A program made the translations under genes and the position numbers. A model generated the notes under the pieces. That model saw nothing but the letters and a program-made list of their open reading frames with translations. It was not told the origin of the DNA and did no database searches. Positions 1 through 6,781 of a stretch of 9,691 nucleotides of DNA are shown one piece after another; positions within the stretch are counted from its first letter, which is position 1; the number at the start of each line of letters is the position of its first letter. The DNA is from Allobrachymonas sp. (lineage in GTDB: Bacteria; Pseudomonadota; Gammaproteobacteria; Burkholderiales; Burkholderiaceae_C). The stretch is taken from NCBI GenBank assembly GCA_030538335.1, contig JAUNUE010000056.1, positions 1-9,691 of the forward strand, given 5' to 3'.

Positions 1-1014
1 AACGGCAAATTCGACTTCGAAACAATCGAGACCTGCGGCCTGCACCACCACTTTGGCCAGTTCGGTTTTGCCGGTGCCGGGCGGGCCGTAGAGCAACACA
101 TTGATGCCGTTCTGCTTGCTTTGGCGTGCGCTTTTGAGCAGTTGGGTCAGCGCCTGCACGTCTTGACCGACGTAGGAAAAATCACTGGCCGACAAGGCGC
201 TGGGGGCGGCCAGCTTGGTGAACACGGCCATCAGCTCTTGCTCGTTGCGGTATTCGCGCATCAGCATGGGCGGCAAGCGGTCGCTCACTTTCATCAGGTC
301 GGCCAGGTCGGTGACGACATGCTCGCTGATCAGGTTTTCCATGATGCCGATGCGTTCGAGCCGCGACCCCACGCCCAGCGCCTCGGCAATGTCGCTGGCC
401 TGTGCGCCGGTCACTTCGGCCAGCGCGGCGTGGGCATCAGACGCGCTGTTGACCTTGAACTCCACCAGCAGGCTGCGCAGTTCGCGTTGGTAGCGTGACA
501 GGCTGCCGTACAGCAGCAGCGCACGCTCGGCAGGGTTGAGTTGCAGCAACTGGCCCAGCGCATCGATGTTCTGCTGCATGCGGATAGGCGTTTTCTGCAG
601 GCTCTGTTGCAACCACTCGGCGGTGGCGCTCAACATGGTGCGCACCTCCTTGGGCGACTCTTTCACGAATTCGTCCATGTAGTAGAACAGCGAACCCTCT
701 TCGTAGGCGCCGCGCCAGTAGCCGTATTGCTGCAGAAACTCGTGGTGCGACAAGCCCTCGTGTCCTTGCCAGAAGGCGTTGTCGTGGCAGCGCTTGGACA
801 GAAAGGCGCGCATGCGCACCAGCACATGCTCGGGCCAGACGAGATGGCGGCCCGCCAGCCCCATCAGATTGTTGATGTCGCGCCGCCAGTTGAAGGAGTT
901 GCCTTGCCGCGCCACCAGCGACAGCACAAACTGGGTGCAGAGCCAGTCCATGGGCGGGCTGTTCTCCAGCTCGGGTGACAAATACACGGTGCGCGCGGCA
1001 GCAGGGGCATTCAT
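1..1014 (-). CDS. AAA+ family ATPase, N-terminal part (runs off the left edge)
   Basis: An open frame of 338 codons runs from ATG at 1014 to the window edge without a stop. Residues 310-317 read GPPGTGKT, a canonical Walker A P-loop, preceded by INVLLY and followed by ELAKVV, as in AAA+ ATPases of the COG0464 type. The first ~290 residues are a mainly helical region (WRGAYEEGSLFYYMDEF near 100) that I cannot assign to a named domain; Walker B, sensors and the C-terminus lie outside the window. The start is supported by AAGGAAG about 8 bases upstream of the ATG. It follows the PfkB kinase gene after 197 bases, so it may have its own promoter; I see no strong one, though a TTGCAC-16-TACGCT pair lies upstream. 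Partner and substrate are unknown. ATPase assignment is firm, biological role is not. Confidence 0.85.
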   Translation of the reverse strand, partial: MNAPAAARTVYLSPELENSPPMDWLCTQFVLSLVARQGNSFNWRRDINNLMGLAGRHLVWPEHVLVRMRAFLSKRCHDNAFWQGHEGLSHHEFLQQYGYWRGAYEEGSLFYYMDEFVKESPKEVRTMLSATAEWLQQSLQKTPIRMQQNIDALGQLLQLNPAERALLLYGSLSRYQRELRSLLVEFKVNSASDAHAALAEVTGAQASDIAEALGVGSRLERIGIMENLISEHVVTDLADLMKVSDRLPPMLMREYRNEQELMAVFTKLAAPSALSASDFSYVGQDVQALTQLLKSARQSKQNGINVLLYGPPGTGKTELAKVVVQAAGLDCFEVEFAV

Positions 1015-1180
1015 CGGGGCGACTTCCTTTTGCAGATACTTCAAGACTTCAAGGTTCGCTAGCGTAGCGGGATTGAAAATCTGTGCAATACCTGTTTGCC
1101 GCAATGCCGCAAAGTTTTACGGATTTTGTGGGTGCCTTGTGACAAAGCGCACGCACCACGTGTAGCTGACCATCGCTGCG

Positions 1181-1202
1181 GCGTCGCCTGTTGTGGCGAC
1201 GC
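1181..1202 (-). repeat. Perfect 8-bp hairpin just downstream of the kinase gene
   Basis: GCGTCGCC (1181-1188) and GGCGACGC (1195-1202) form a perfect inverted repeat around a 6-base loop. It begins 8 bases after the kinase stop codon. No run of T follows on either strand, so it is not a standard intrinsic terminator. It could stabilise the 3' end of the operon transcript or mark a Rho-dependent end; this is inference. Confidence 0.4.
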
Positions 1203-1210
1203 ATCTTCCA

Positions 1211-2113
1211 TCAATACCGGGCCACGGCTTCGGGATCGAGCTGGTAGTTTTGCGGGCCGCGGTGCGCCACCTTGACGGAACCGAGGTAGTTGCCCAGCCG
1301 TGCGCAACGCAGCAAATCCCACCCTTGGTGCAGGCCGTGCAACAGCGCACCGCGCCATGCGTCGCCGCAGCCGGTGGGGTCTACCGCCTGTTGCGGCGGC
1401 ACAGCGGGCACGATGTCGCGCTGGCCGCCTTGCCAGACTTCGCAACCCTGCTCGCCCAGCGTCACGACCAGGCCACGCACCTCGCGTGACAATGCAGCAC
1501 GATCCATGCCGACACGCTCGGTCAGCATGTGCGCTTCGTAATCGTTGAGCGTGAGCCAGCTTGCCATGTCGATGAAACGGCGCAACTCGGCCCCGTCGAA
1601 CAGGGGCATGGCCTGGCCGGGGTCGAACACAAAATCCACGCCTGCGGCGTGCAACTGGTCGGCGTGCGTCTGCATGGCCTCTTTGCCATTGGGTGAAACG
1701 ATGGCCAGTTGGATGCCGTCCACAGGCACCGCTGACTGGTGCGCCAGCCCCATGGCACCGGGGTGAAAGGCGGTGATCTGGTTCTGCTGCGCGTCGGTAA
1801 AGATGGTGCATTGCGCGGTGTAGCAATCGGGCAGCACGGCTACATGGTCGGTGCTGATGCCCAGCGCCTGCAGCCGTTGCAGATAGGGTGCGCTGTCTTT
1901 GCCCACTGTCGCCAGCGGCACCGGCGTGCTGCCCAACTGACGCACTGCATAGGCGATGTTGCCTGCGCAACCGCCAAAGTCACTGCGCATGTGCGGCGCA
2001 TGCAGCGACAGGCTCAACTTGTCGATTTGCTCGGGCAGGATGTGGTCGGCAAAGCGGCTGCTGAGCGACAGGATGTTGTCAAAGGCGATGGAGCCTGAAA
2101 TAAGAATCGACAT
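1211..2113 (-). CDS. PfkB-family carbohydrate/nucleoside kinase
   Basis: A 300-residue ribokinase/PfkB-fold kinase. The N-terminus MSILISGSIAFDNIL is the first strand of the fold, followed by the substrate-binding region with GGCAGNIAYAVRQLG. The C-terminal PfkB signature is DPTGCGDAWRGALL from residue 245, where D251 is the expected catalytic base and the GCGD turn forms the anion hole. Family members phosphorylate a sugar or nucleoside hydroxyl with ATP; the subgroup resembles adenosine-kinase-like proteins of Burkholderiales, but the substrate cannot be read from the sequence. I chose ATG 2113 because it starts the conserved N-terminus; an in-frame ATG at 2158 would add 15 residues overlapping the upstream gene. 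The upstream stop (2124) is only 10 bases away and the ribosome site is weak (TTGAG), which suggests translational coupling to the DUF3426 gene. Length is normal for the family. Confidence 0.88.
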   Translation of the reverse strand: MSILISGSIAFDNILSLSSRFADHILPEQIDKLSLSLHAPHMRSDFGGCAGNIAYAVRQLGSTPVPLATVGKDSAPYLQRLQALGISTDHVAVLPDCYTAQCTIFTDAQQNQITAFHPGAMGLAHQSAVPVDGIQLAIVSPNGKEAMQTHADQLHAAGVDFVFDPGQAMPLFDGAELRRFIDMASWLTLNDYEAHMLTERVGMDRAALSREVRGLVVTLGEQGCEVWQGGQRDIVPAVPPQQAVDPTGCGDAWRGALLHGLHQGWDLLRCARLGNYLGSVKVAHRGPQNYQLDPEAVARY

Positions 2114-2123
2114 ATATAAAAAC

Positions 2124-4187
2124 TCAAGGATAAAAAACGGCAACGCGGTAACCGGCAATGTCTTGTGGCCGCATCTCGCGCGGTAATTTCACATCGACCG
2201 TGGCAACGCCCTCCCACTCGCCGCGCGGCGGCAGGAAAGGCGGTGCAGGCAAGGCCGGGTCGTTCTGGATCACGCGCTTGAACAGCACCTGCTCGTCGGC
2301 ATTGAGCACCACCAACTCCATCGCAGGCATGGCCACCGGATGGATGTTGGTGTTGCGCAGGCTGATGTTGAAGCGGTAGCTGCCGTTTGCCAGGCGGCGG
2401 AAGTTGCTGCTGTCAATGCTCACCGAGGCGATGTTGCGCCAGGGCGGGATGGTGCAGCCCATCTGCTGGCACAGCGGCTCAAGCACGACGCGCGTGATCG
2501 GCACTTGCGCATACAGCGGCGAGCGCCAGTAAAACAGCATTTGCCCGCCCAGCGTGAGCAGCCCCACGATGATGCCGACAAGCAAACCCGCACGCACCTT
2601 GGGCTGGCGCCAGAACGCGCGGCGCTGCGCCTGTACCATGAAGGTGAGGTCGGTTTCAGCAGGGGGCGCATCTTCTGCTTCGTCGCTGGCGGCAGTCAGG
2701 GCTTCGGCAGCAGCTTCTTCTGTTTCATCTGGTGCGGCTTCTTCCTGCTTGCGCGCAAACCATCCGGCCCACATCGGTGTCTTGGCGGGCGGCTCTTCCG
2801 GCTCGGCCTCGCGGCTGGATTTTCTGCCGCTGCGTCGGTCGGATTTTTTTTCACTGGAAGACGATGAGGAAGATGACGACGCGCGGCGTTTGCTGCTGTG
2901 CTTCTTGCGCCGCTCGGCGCGCCGGGCCGCCCGTTCTTCGGGCGTCAACGTTTCGTCTTCTTCCCTGCGGTGACGGCTCGATGCGGCAGATGTCGCAGCG
3001 TCGGTAGTGTCTTTTTCCTTTGGCGACTCAAGCAGCTCTTGGGATTTTTCACTTTCTGTCGTCTGCGCTTGCACCGGAGTCGCGATGGGCGGCTCTGCTG
3101 TACGTGTGCGCTCCACAGCTACAGGTGTTGGTTTTTCAGATGTTGCGTGGCTGCTGGCAAGCTCGGATGCCAGCGGCGCGGGCGGCAAGGCCTGCGACTG
3201 AAAAGGTGCGGGCAACGATGCCAGCACCAGAGGGGTAGATTCTTCGGGAGCAAAGACCGGGATCTCTGGGGCCTCATCCCTTGTTTTTGTTTCTGCGCTT
3301 GTAGGTGCTTGCGGCGTTGGCGGTGCTTGCACATCCTGCGGTGCTGCTGGCGGCTCTTCTGACGACTCTTCTGGCGGGTTTTCTTTTTCTGGCGTGGTGT
3401 TGGCGACAGGTTGCTCCGCTTCAATGATTGGCGGTAGAACAGGCAAGGCATCCTTTGCTGCGTCCGCCGCTTCCTCACTTATGGCTTCGGCAACTACGGC
3501 ATCTGCCTGTTCAGCATCTTCTGCAACTGCAAGCGGAACAGCCTTCGGCTCGTCTGGCTCAACAGGTGTTGCCATAGCCAGTGGGGCGGTCGGTTCGACG
3601 AGAGCTTGGTCTTCCAACGGTGCAACAGCAGGGGATGCAGACGCGGTAACCTCTTCCACAACCGCATCTGGAACGGCTGCATCAGCATCGGCCTTGGCTT
3701 CAGCCGCCTTGGCCGCCGCTTCCTTTTTGGCGGCGATGACAGCGGCAATACGCTCCAGCGAATTGCGCCACGGGGTTTCAGGCGGTGCCTGTGTGGTGGG
3801 GCTGGCTTCGAGGTGGACAGACGGTGCCTCAGAAGGCGGCGCTTTCTCATCCCCGTGAACAACGGTTTTGTCTTGCGCAGTTACCGTATCGGTAATCTCT
3901 GTTTTTATCGGGGGAAGTGGCTCGACTGGCGTTGCGTTGCTGCTTGCGCTTTCGGTGGCTGCCGGTTCTGGTGCCGTCTCCGGTTCGTGCACTCTTGTTT
4001 TATTTTCAGCAACCGCTTGGGCGGCTTTTTCTTCCGCTTCATCCTCCTGCGCCATGGTCAAGGTGTCGTAGGCCTTGTACACCGCCTGGCAGTGGCCGCA
4101 ACGCACCCAGCCCTGCGCAATGCGCAACTGGTCGGCCACGACCTTGAAGGACGTGCCGCAACTGGGGCAATGGGTGACAAAACGCAT
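2124..4187 (-). CDS. Zinc-ribbon and DUF3426 single-pass membrane protein with very long low-complexity linker
   Basis: A 687-residue protein in three parts. Residues 1-40 are an MJ0042-type zinc ribbon with C7-x2-C10 and C30-x2-C33. Residues ~45-530 are low complexity: first Ala/Pro/Glu-rich, then near 420-455 a basic Arg/Lys/Ser stretch with nine consecutive serines (near 2870), then acidic. A membrane helix (LLVGIIVGLLTLGG) lies at ~532-552, and the last 133 residues form a DUF3426 domain (SPLYAQVPITRVVLEPLC). Expected topology is cytoplasmic zinc ribbon and linker with DUF3426 in the periplasm. Function is unknown. Homologues I know of are commonly around 300-450 residues, so this linker is long. 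It sits 39 bases after prmA and 10 before the kinase gene, consistent with one operon. The start at 4187 gives the complete zinc ribbon, though its ribosome site is weak. Confidence 0.88.
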   Translation of the reverse strand: MRFVTHCPSCGTSFKVVADQLRIAQGWVRCGHCQAVYKAYDTLTMAQEDEAEEKAAQAVAENKTRVHEPETAPEPAATESASSNATPVEPLPPIKTEITDTVTAQDKTVVHGDEKAPPSEAPSVHLEASPTTQAPPETPWRNSLERIAAVIAAKKEAAAKAAEAKADADAAVPDAVVEEVTASASPAVAPLEDQALVEPTAPLAMATPVEPDEPKAVPLAVAEDAEQADAVVAEAISEEAADAAKDALPVLPPIIEAEQPVANTTPEKENPPEESSEEPPAAPQDVQAPPTPQAPTSAETKTRDEAPEIPVFAPEESTPLVLASLPAPFQSQALPPAPLASELASSHATSEKPTPVAVERTRTAEPPIATPVQAQTTESEKSQELLESPKEKDTTDAATSAASSRHRREEDETLTPEERAARRAERRKKHSSKRRASSSSSSSSSEKKSDRRSGRKSSREAEPEEPPAKTPMWAGWFARKQEEAAPDETEEAAAEALTAASDEAEDAPPAETDLTFMVQAQRRAFWRQPKVRAGLLVGIIVGLLTLGGQMLFYWRSPLYAQVPITRVVLEPLCQQMGCTIPPWRNIASVSIDSSNFRRLANGSYRFNISLRNTNIHPVAMPAMELVVLNADEQVLFKRVIQNDPALPAPPFLPPRGEWEGVATVDVKLPREMRPQDIAGYRVAVFYP

Positions 4188-4226
4188 GGCAGGCTGATTT
4201 TACGTGTCTGCCTTTGAAGCGTGCTT

Positions 4227-5129
4227 TTACAAGCCGCGCTGTCCGTGCATCAGCAGCCACCCGTCTTGTTGGTCAACCACCTGCAGACCCAAGCCATTGC
4301 TGGCGTACACCTCCTGCAGTTCGGCCTCTTGCCGCTGCAGCATGCCCGCCAGCACCAGGTGACCGCCCGGCGCAAGATGCGCGCACAGCAAGGGTGCCAA
4401 CACCTTCAGCGGCGCGGCGAGGATGTTGGCCAGCACCACATCGTAGTGCCCTTGCGCGGGGTCTGCCATATCGGGCAGGCCGCTGCGCACGGTAACGTTA
4501 TTGCTGGCGGCGTTGCTGCGGGTGGCTTCTACCGCAGCGGGGTCAATATCCACCGCGTCGATATCGATCGCGCCGAGTTTGGCCGCAGCCACGGCCAGAA
4601 TGCCCGAGCCGCAGCCGTAATCCAGCACGCGCGCTGTTTGCAGATGCGGCTGGCGCGCCAGCCAGCGCAGGCACATCAGCGTGGTAGGGTGCGATCCGGT
4701 GCCAAAAGCCAGCCCCGGATCGAGGCGGATGCTGTGCCGCGCCTGCACCGGCACGTCGTGCCACGTGGGCACAATCCAGAAATCAGGCGTCACCTCCACC
4801 GGCGCAAACTGCGATTGCGTCAAACGCACCCAATCCTGCTCGGGCACCGCCTCGACGGCCAGCACCTGGCTGCCGGCAAAGAAGTCCTGCAACGCCAGCA
4901 GGCGTGCGGCTTCTTGCGCGTCGGCTTCCTGGGCAAAGAGCGCTGTCAGCAGGGAGCGCTGCCAGCCTTCGCGCTCCACCGGCATGCCAGGTTCGCCAAA
5001 CAGCGCCTGCTCGTGGGCAGTGTGCGCGTCGGCGTCTTCGACCGAAACGCTCAGGGCGTCGAGTGCTTCCAGCGCATCGCTGATGGGTTCAATGGCGGCT
5101 TCGGGTGCCAGCAGGCGGAGTTCAAACAT
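4227..5129 (-). CDS. prmA: Ribosomal protein L11 methyltransferase PrmA
   Basis: A SAM-dependent methyltransferase of 300 residues (E. coli PrmA has 293) that trimethylates amino groups of ribosomal protein L11 in the cytoplasm. The N-terminal third is the L11-recognition domain. The linker to the catalytic domain carries DPGLAFGTGSHPTT, very typical of PrmA. The SAM-binding motif I is VLDYGCGSGILAVAAAKLGA (D170 begins DYGCGSG), followed by IDAVDIDPAAVEATRSNA. The motif LANIL includes N235, the position near the acceptor amine in this family. I chose ATG 5129 (MFELRLL) because that is the usual N-terminus. An in-frame ATG at 5141 (MVLP...) is possible, but it overlaps the outer base of the palindromic repeat. 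Neither start has a strong ribosome site, which may reflect the repeat lying directly upstream. Downstream genes are closely spaced and probably cotranscribed. Confidence 0.95.
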   Translation of the reverse strand: MFELRLLAPEAAIEPISDALEALDALSVSVEDADAHTAHEQALFGEPGMPVEREGWQRSLLTALFAQEADAQEAARLLALQDFFAGSQVLAVEAVPEQDWVRLTQSQFAPVEVTPDFWIVPTWHDVPVQARHSIRLDPGLAFGTGSHPTTLMCLRWLARQPHLQTARVLDYGCGSGILAVAAAKLGAIDIDAVDIDPAAVEATRSNAASNNVTVRSGLPDMADPAQGHYDVVLANILAAPLKVLAPLLCAHLAPGGHLVLAGMLQRQEAELQEVYASNGLGLQVVDQQDGWLLMHGQRGL

Positions 5130-5140
5130 GGGTAAAACCA

Positions 5141-5235
5141 TTCACCGCAGAGACGCAGAGGACACAGAGCTTCGCTGAGAAAACATGATGGATTTCCTCT
5201 GTGGCCCTCTGCGCTCTCTGCGTCTCTGCGGTGAA
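5141..5235. repeat. Dispersed-type palindromic intergenic repeat between accC and prmA
   Basis: TTCACCGCAGAGACGCAGAG (5141-5160) is exactly inverted at 5216-5235. Inside, CACAGAG (5163-5169) pairs with CTCTGTG (5197-5203), leaving a loop of 27 bases. The right arm carries about ten extra bases with another CTCTGCG unit, so the arms are built from short GCAGAG-like repeats. I recognise this family from intergenic regions of many unrelated environmental bacteria, where it is often wrongly annotated as small proteins with HRRDAE-like sequence; such a translation is present here too. It occupies most of the gap between accC (stop 5305) and prmA, and would fold strongly in RNA from either strand. 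No transposase is attached. Whether it acts as a terminator, mRNA stabiliser or mobile element is unknown. Confidence 0.8.
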
Positions 5236-5304
5236 ACAACTTTCTTCAAATAGACGCTGTGCCTGCTTTTCAGACAGTTTTGATAAAACGTTTTGACCGC
5301 CCCA

Positions 5305-6654
5305 TTACCTGCTGCGCTGCGCCAGCCACTTCTCCAGGTAATGGATATTGGTGCCACCCTCGCTGAAGCGCGCATCGACCATCAAGTCGCGGTGCAACGG
5401 GATGTTGGTCTGGATGCCTTCGATCACGGTTTCACTCAAGGCCGAGCGCATGCGCGCCAGCGCCTGCTCGCGTGTGTCGCCGTACACAATCAGCTTGCCG
5501 ATCATCGAGTCGTAATTGGGTGGCACGCGGTAGTTGTTGTACACATGCGTATCCACCCGCACGCCGGGGCCGCCCGGCGCGTGCCAATGCGTGATGCAGC
5601 CCGGCGACGGGGTGAACTTGTAGGGGTCTTCGGCGTTGATGCGGCACTCAAAGGCGTGGCCGCGAATCTGGATGTCGCGCTGGGTGAACGGCAGCTTTTC
5701 GCCCGCGGCCACCATGATCTGGGTGCGCACCAGGTCAATGCCCGTTACCCACTCGGTCAGCGGGTGTTCCACCTGCAGGCGGGTGTTCATCTCGATGAAG
5801 TAGAAATTGCCGTCTTCGTACAGAAATTCAAACGTACCGGCGTTGCGGTAACCGATTTTCTTGCAGGCGGCTACGCAGCGGTCGCCAATGCGGTCGATCA
5901 GGCGGCGGCTGATGCCGGGCGCTGGCGCTTCTTCAATCACCTTCTGGTGGCGGCGTTGCATGGAGCAGTCGCGCTCGCCCAGAAAAACCGCATTGCGGAA
6001 GGTATCGGCAATGACCTGGATTTCGATATGGCGCGGGTTTTGCAGGTACTTTTCCATGTACACCGCCGGGTTGCCAAAGGCCGTGGTAGCCTCGGCCCGC
6101 GTCATGACCACGGCGTTGAGCAGCGCTGCTTCGGTATGCACCACGCGCATGCCGCGCCCGCCGCCGCCGCCCGAGGCCTTGATGATGACCGGGTAGCCAA
6201 TGCGCTTGGCCAGACGTTTGAGCTCTACCGGGTCGTCGGACAATTCGCCGTCTGATCCGGGCACGCAGGGCACGCCCGCCTTGATCATGGCCTGCTTGGC
6301 CGACACCTTGTCACCCATGATGCGGATGGCCTCGGGGCCGGGGCCGATGAAGGCAAAGCCGCTTTTTTCCACCCGCTCGGCAAAGTCGGCGTTTTCGGCC
6401 AGAAAACCGTATCCGGGGTGGATGGCTTCGGCATCGCTCACTTCTGCCGCCGAAATGATGGCCGGCATATTGAGGTAGCTTTGAGGCGAAGGCGCCGGGC
6501 CAATGCAGATGGCCTCGTCGGCCAGCTTCACGTACTTGGCGTCGCGGTCGGCCTCGGAGTACACCATCACCGCTTTGATGCCCATCTCGCGGCAGGCGCG
6601 CTGGATGCGCAGGGCGATTTCGCCGCGGTTTGCAATCAGAATTTTTTTGAACAT
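5305..6654 (-). CDS. accC: Acetyl-CoA carboxylase, biotin carboxylase subunit
   Basis: AccC performs the first half-reaction of acetyl-CoA carboxylase: ATP- and bicarbonate-dependent carboxylation of biotin on AccB, the entry to fatty acid synthesis. The protein has 449 residues, the same as E. coli, and key positions fall at the same numbers: K116 and K159 (ATP), glycine loop SGGGGGRGM at 161-169, H209, H236, K238, E276, E288, R292 and R338. The domains are the N-terminal Rossmann-like part (MFKKILIANRGEIALR), an ATP-grasp lid, and the C-terminal domain. The start at 6654 gives the family N-terminus; the frame stays open upstream to 6849, but that extension is unlike AccC. GGAG at 6663-6660 lies 5 bases before the ATG. 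Unusually, this start is preceded by two near-copies of itself (see the entries at 6669-6880). AccC is separated from accB by 261 bases, much of it those copies. Confidence 0.98.
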   Translation of the reverse strand: MFKKILIANRGEIALRIQRACREMGIKAVMVYSEADRDAKYVKLADEAICIGPAPSPQSYLNMPAIISAAEVSDAEAIHPGYGFLAENADFAERVEKSGFAFIGPGPEAIRIMGDKVSAKQAMIKAGVPCVPGSDGELSDDPVELKRLAKRIGYPVIIKASGGGGGRGMRVVHTEAALLNAVVMTRAEATTAFGNPAVYMEKYLQNPRHIEIQVIADTFRNAVFLGERDCSMQRRHQKVIEEAPAPGISRRLIDRIGDRCVAACKKIGYRNAGTFEFLYEDGNFYFIEMNTRLQVEHPLTEWVTGIDLVRTQIMVAAGEKLPFTQRDIQIRGHAFECRINAEDPYKFTPSPGCITHWHAPGGPGVRVDTHVYNNYRVPPNYDSMIGKLIVYGDTREQALARMRSALSETVIEGIQTNIPLHRDLMVDARFSEGGTNIHYLEKWLAQRSR

Positions 6655-6668
6655 CGCTACTCCGCGGC

Positions 6669-6767
6669 TCAATCGCCCTGCCGCACGCTTACGCGTGCCA
6701 GGGCAATTTGCTTCGCCTTGCCTGCGGCAAGAACGCCGCGGTTTGCAATCAGAATTTTTTTGAACAT
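6669..6767 (-). CDS. Upstream small ORF 2, AccC-like 32-residue leader peptide
   Basis: ATG 6767 to TGA 6671-6669 encodes 32 residues: MFKKILIANRG, then Val, LAAGKAKQIALAR, and VSVRQGD. It differs from small ORF 1 by three amino acids (A12V, A26V, Q29R). Its first 33 bases are identical to those of accC. GGAG at 6776-6773 lies 5 bases before the ATG, the same arrangement as accC itself, so it has as good an initiation site as accC. The stop lies 14 bases before the accC ATG, and the accC GGAG sits within those 14 bases. Ribosomes finishing this ORF would therefore cover the accC initiation region. A role in setting AccC output is inference; a neutral duplication is the alternative. Confidence 0.55.
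   Translation of the reverse strand: MFKKILIANRGVLAAGKAKQIALARVSVRQGD
6675..6704 (-). promoter_or_regulatory. RNA hairpin with GUAA tetraloop in repeat unit 2
   Basis: GCACGC (6698-6693 on the minus strand) and GCGTGC (6688-6683) pair around GTAA, a GNRA-type tetraloop. GCCCTG and CAGGGC extend the stem to 12 pairs with a two-base bulge (GG on the transcript). It lies in the 3' third of small ORF 2 and ends four bases before its TGA. A smaller hairpin, CTTGCC-GCA-GGCAAG, lies upstream at 6731-6717. No T-run follows, so it is not an intrinsic terminator. It could slow ribosomes or affect access to the accC start; inferred from sequence only. Confidence 0.45.
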
Positions 6768-6781
6768 GGCTACTCCGCGCC

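Noticed and set aside
1038..1053. Tandem ACTTCAAG duplication upstream of the AAA+ gene
   Set aside because: Only two 8-base copies close to the ribosome site; could be chance and no protein or pattern is known to me for it.
1181..1202. Intrinsic terminator for the kinase operon
   Set aside because: The 8-bp hairpin is perfect, but no T-run follows on either strand; it is listed only as a hairpin.
1059..1970. 303-codon minus-strand frame overlapping the PfkB kinase
   Set aside because: Alternative frame of the kinase gene with Arg/Ala-rich translation; the kinase frame has the PfkB signature.
4221..5135. 304-codon plus-strand open frame opposite prmA
   Set aside because: It is the antisense shadow of prmA; the minus-strand product carries all PrmA motifs, while the plus-strand translation resembles nothing.
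5051..5375. Small frames translating the palindromic repeat (HRRDAE and QRRRERRG types)
   Set aside because: These are known spurious translations of this repeat family, not proteins.
5293..6255. 320-codon plus-strand open frame opposite accC
   Set aside because: Antisense shadow of a fully conserved AccC in a G+C-rich genome; His/Ala/Arg-rich composition typical of such shadows.
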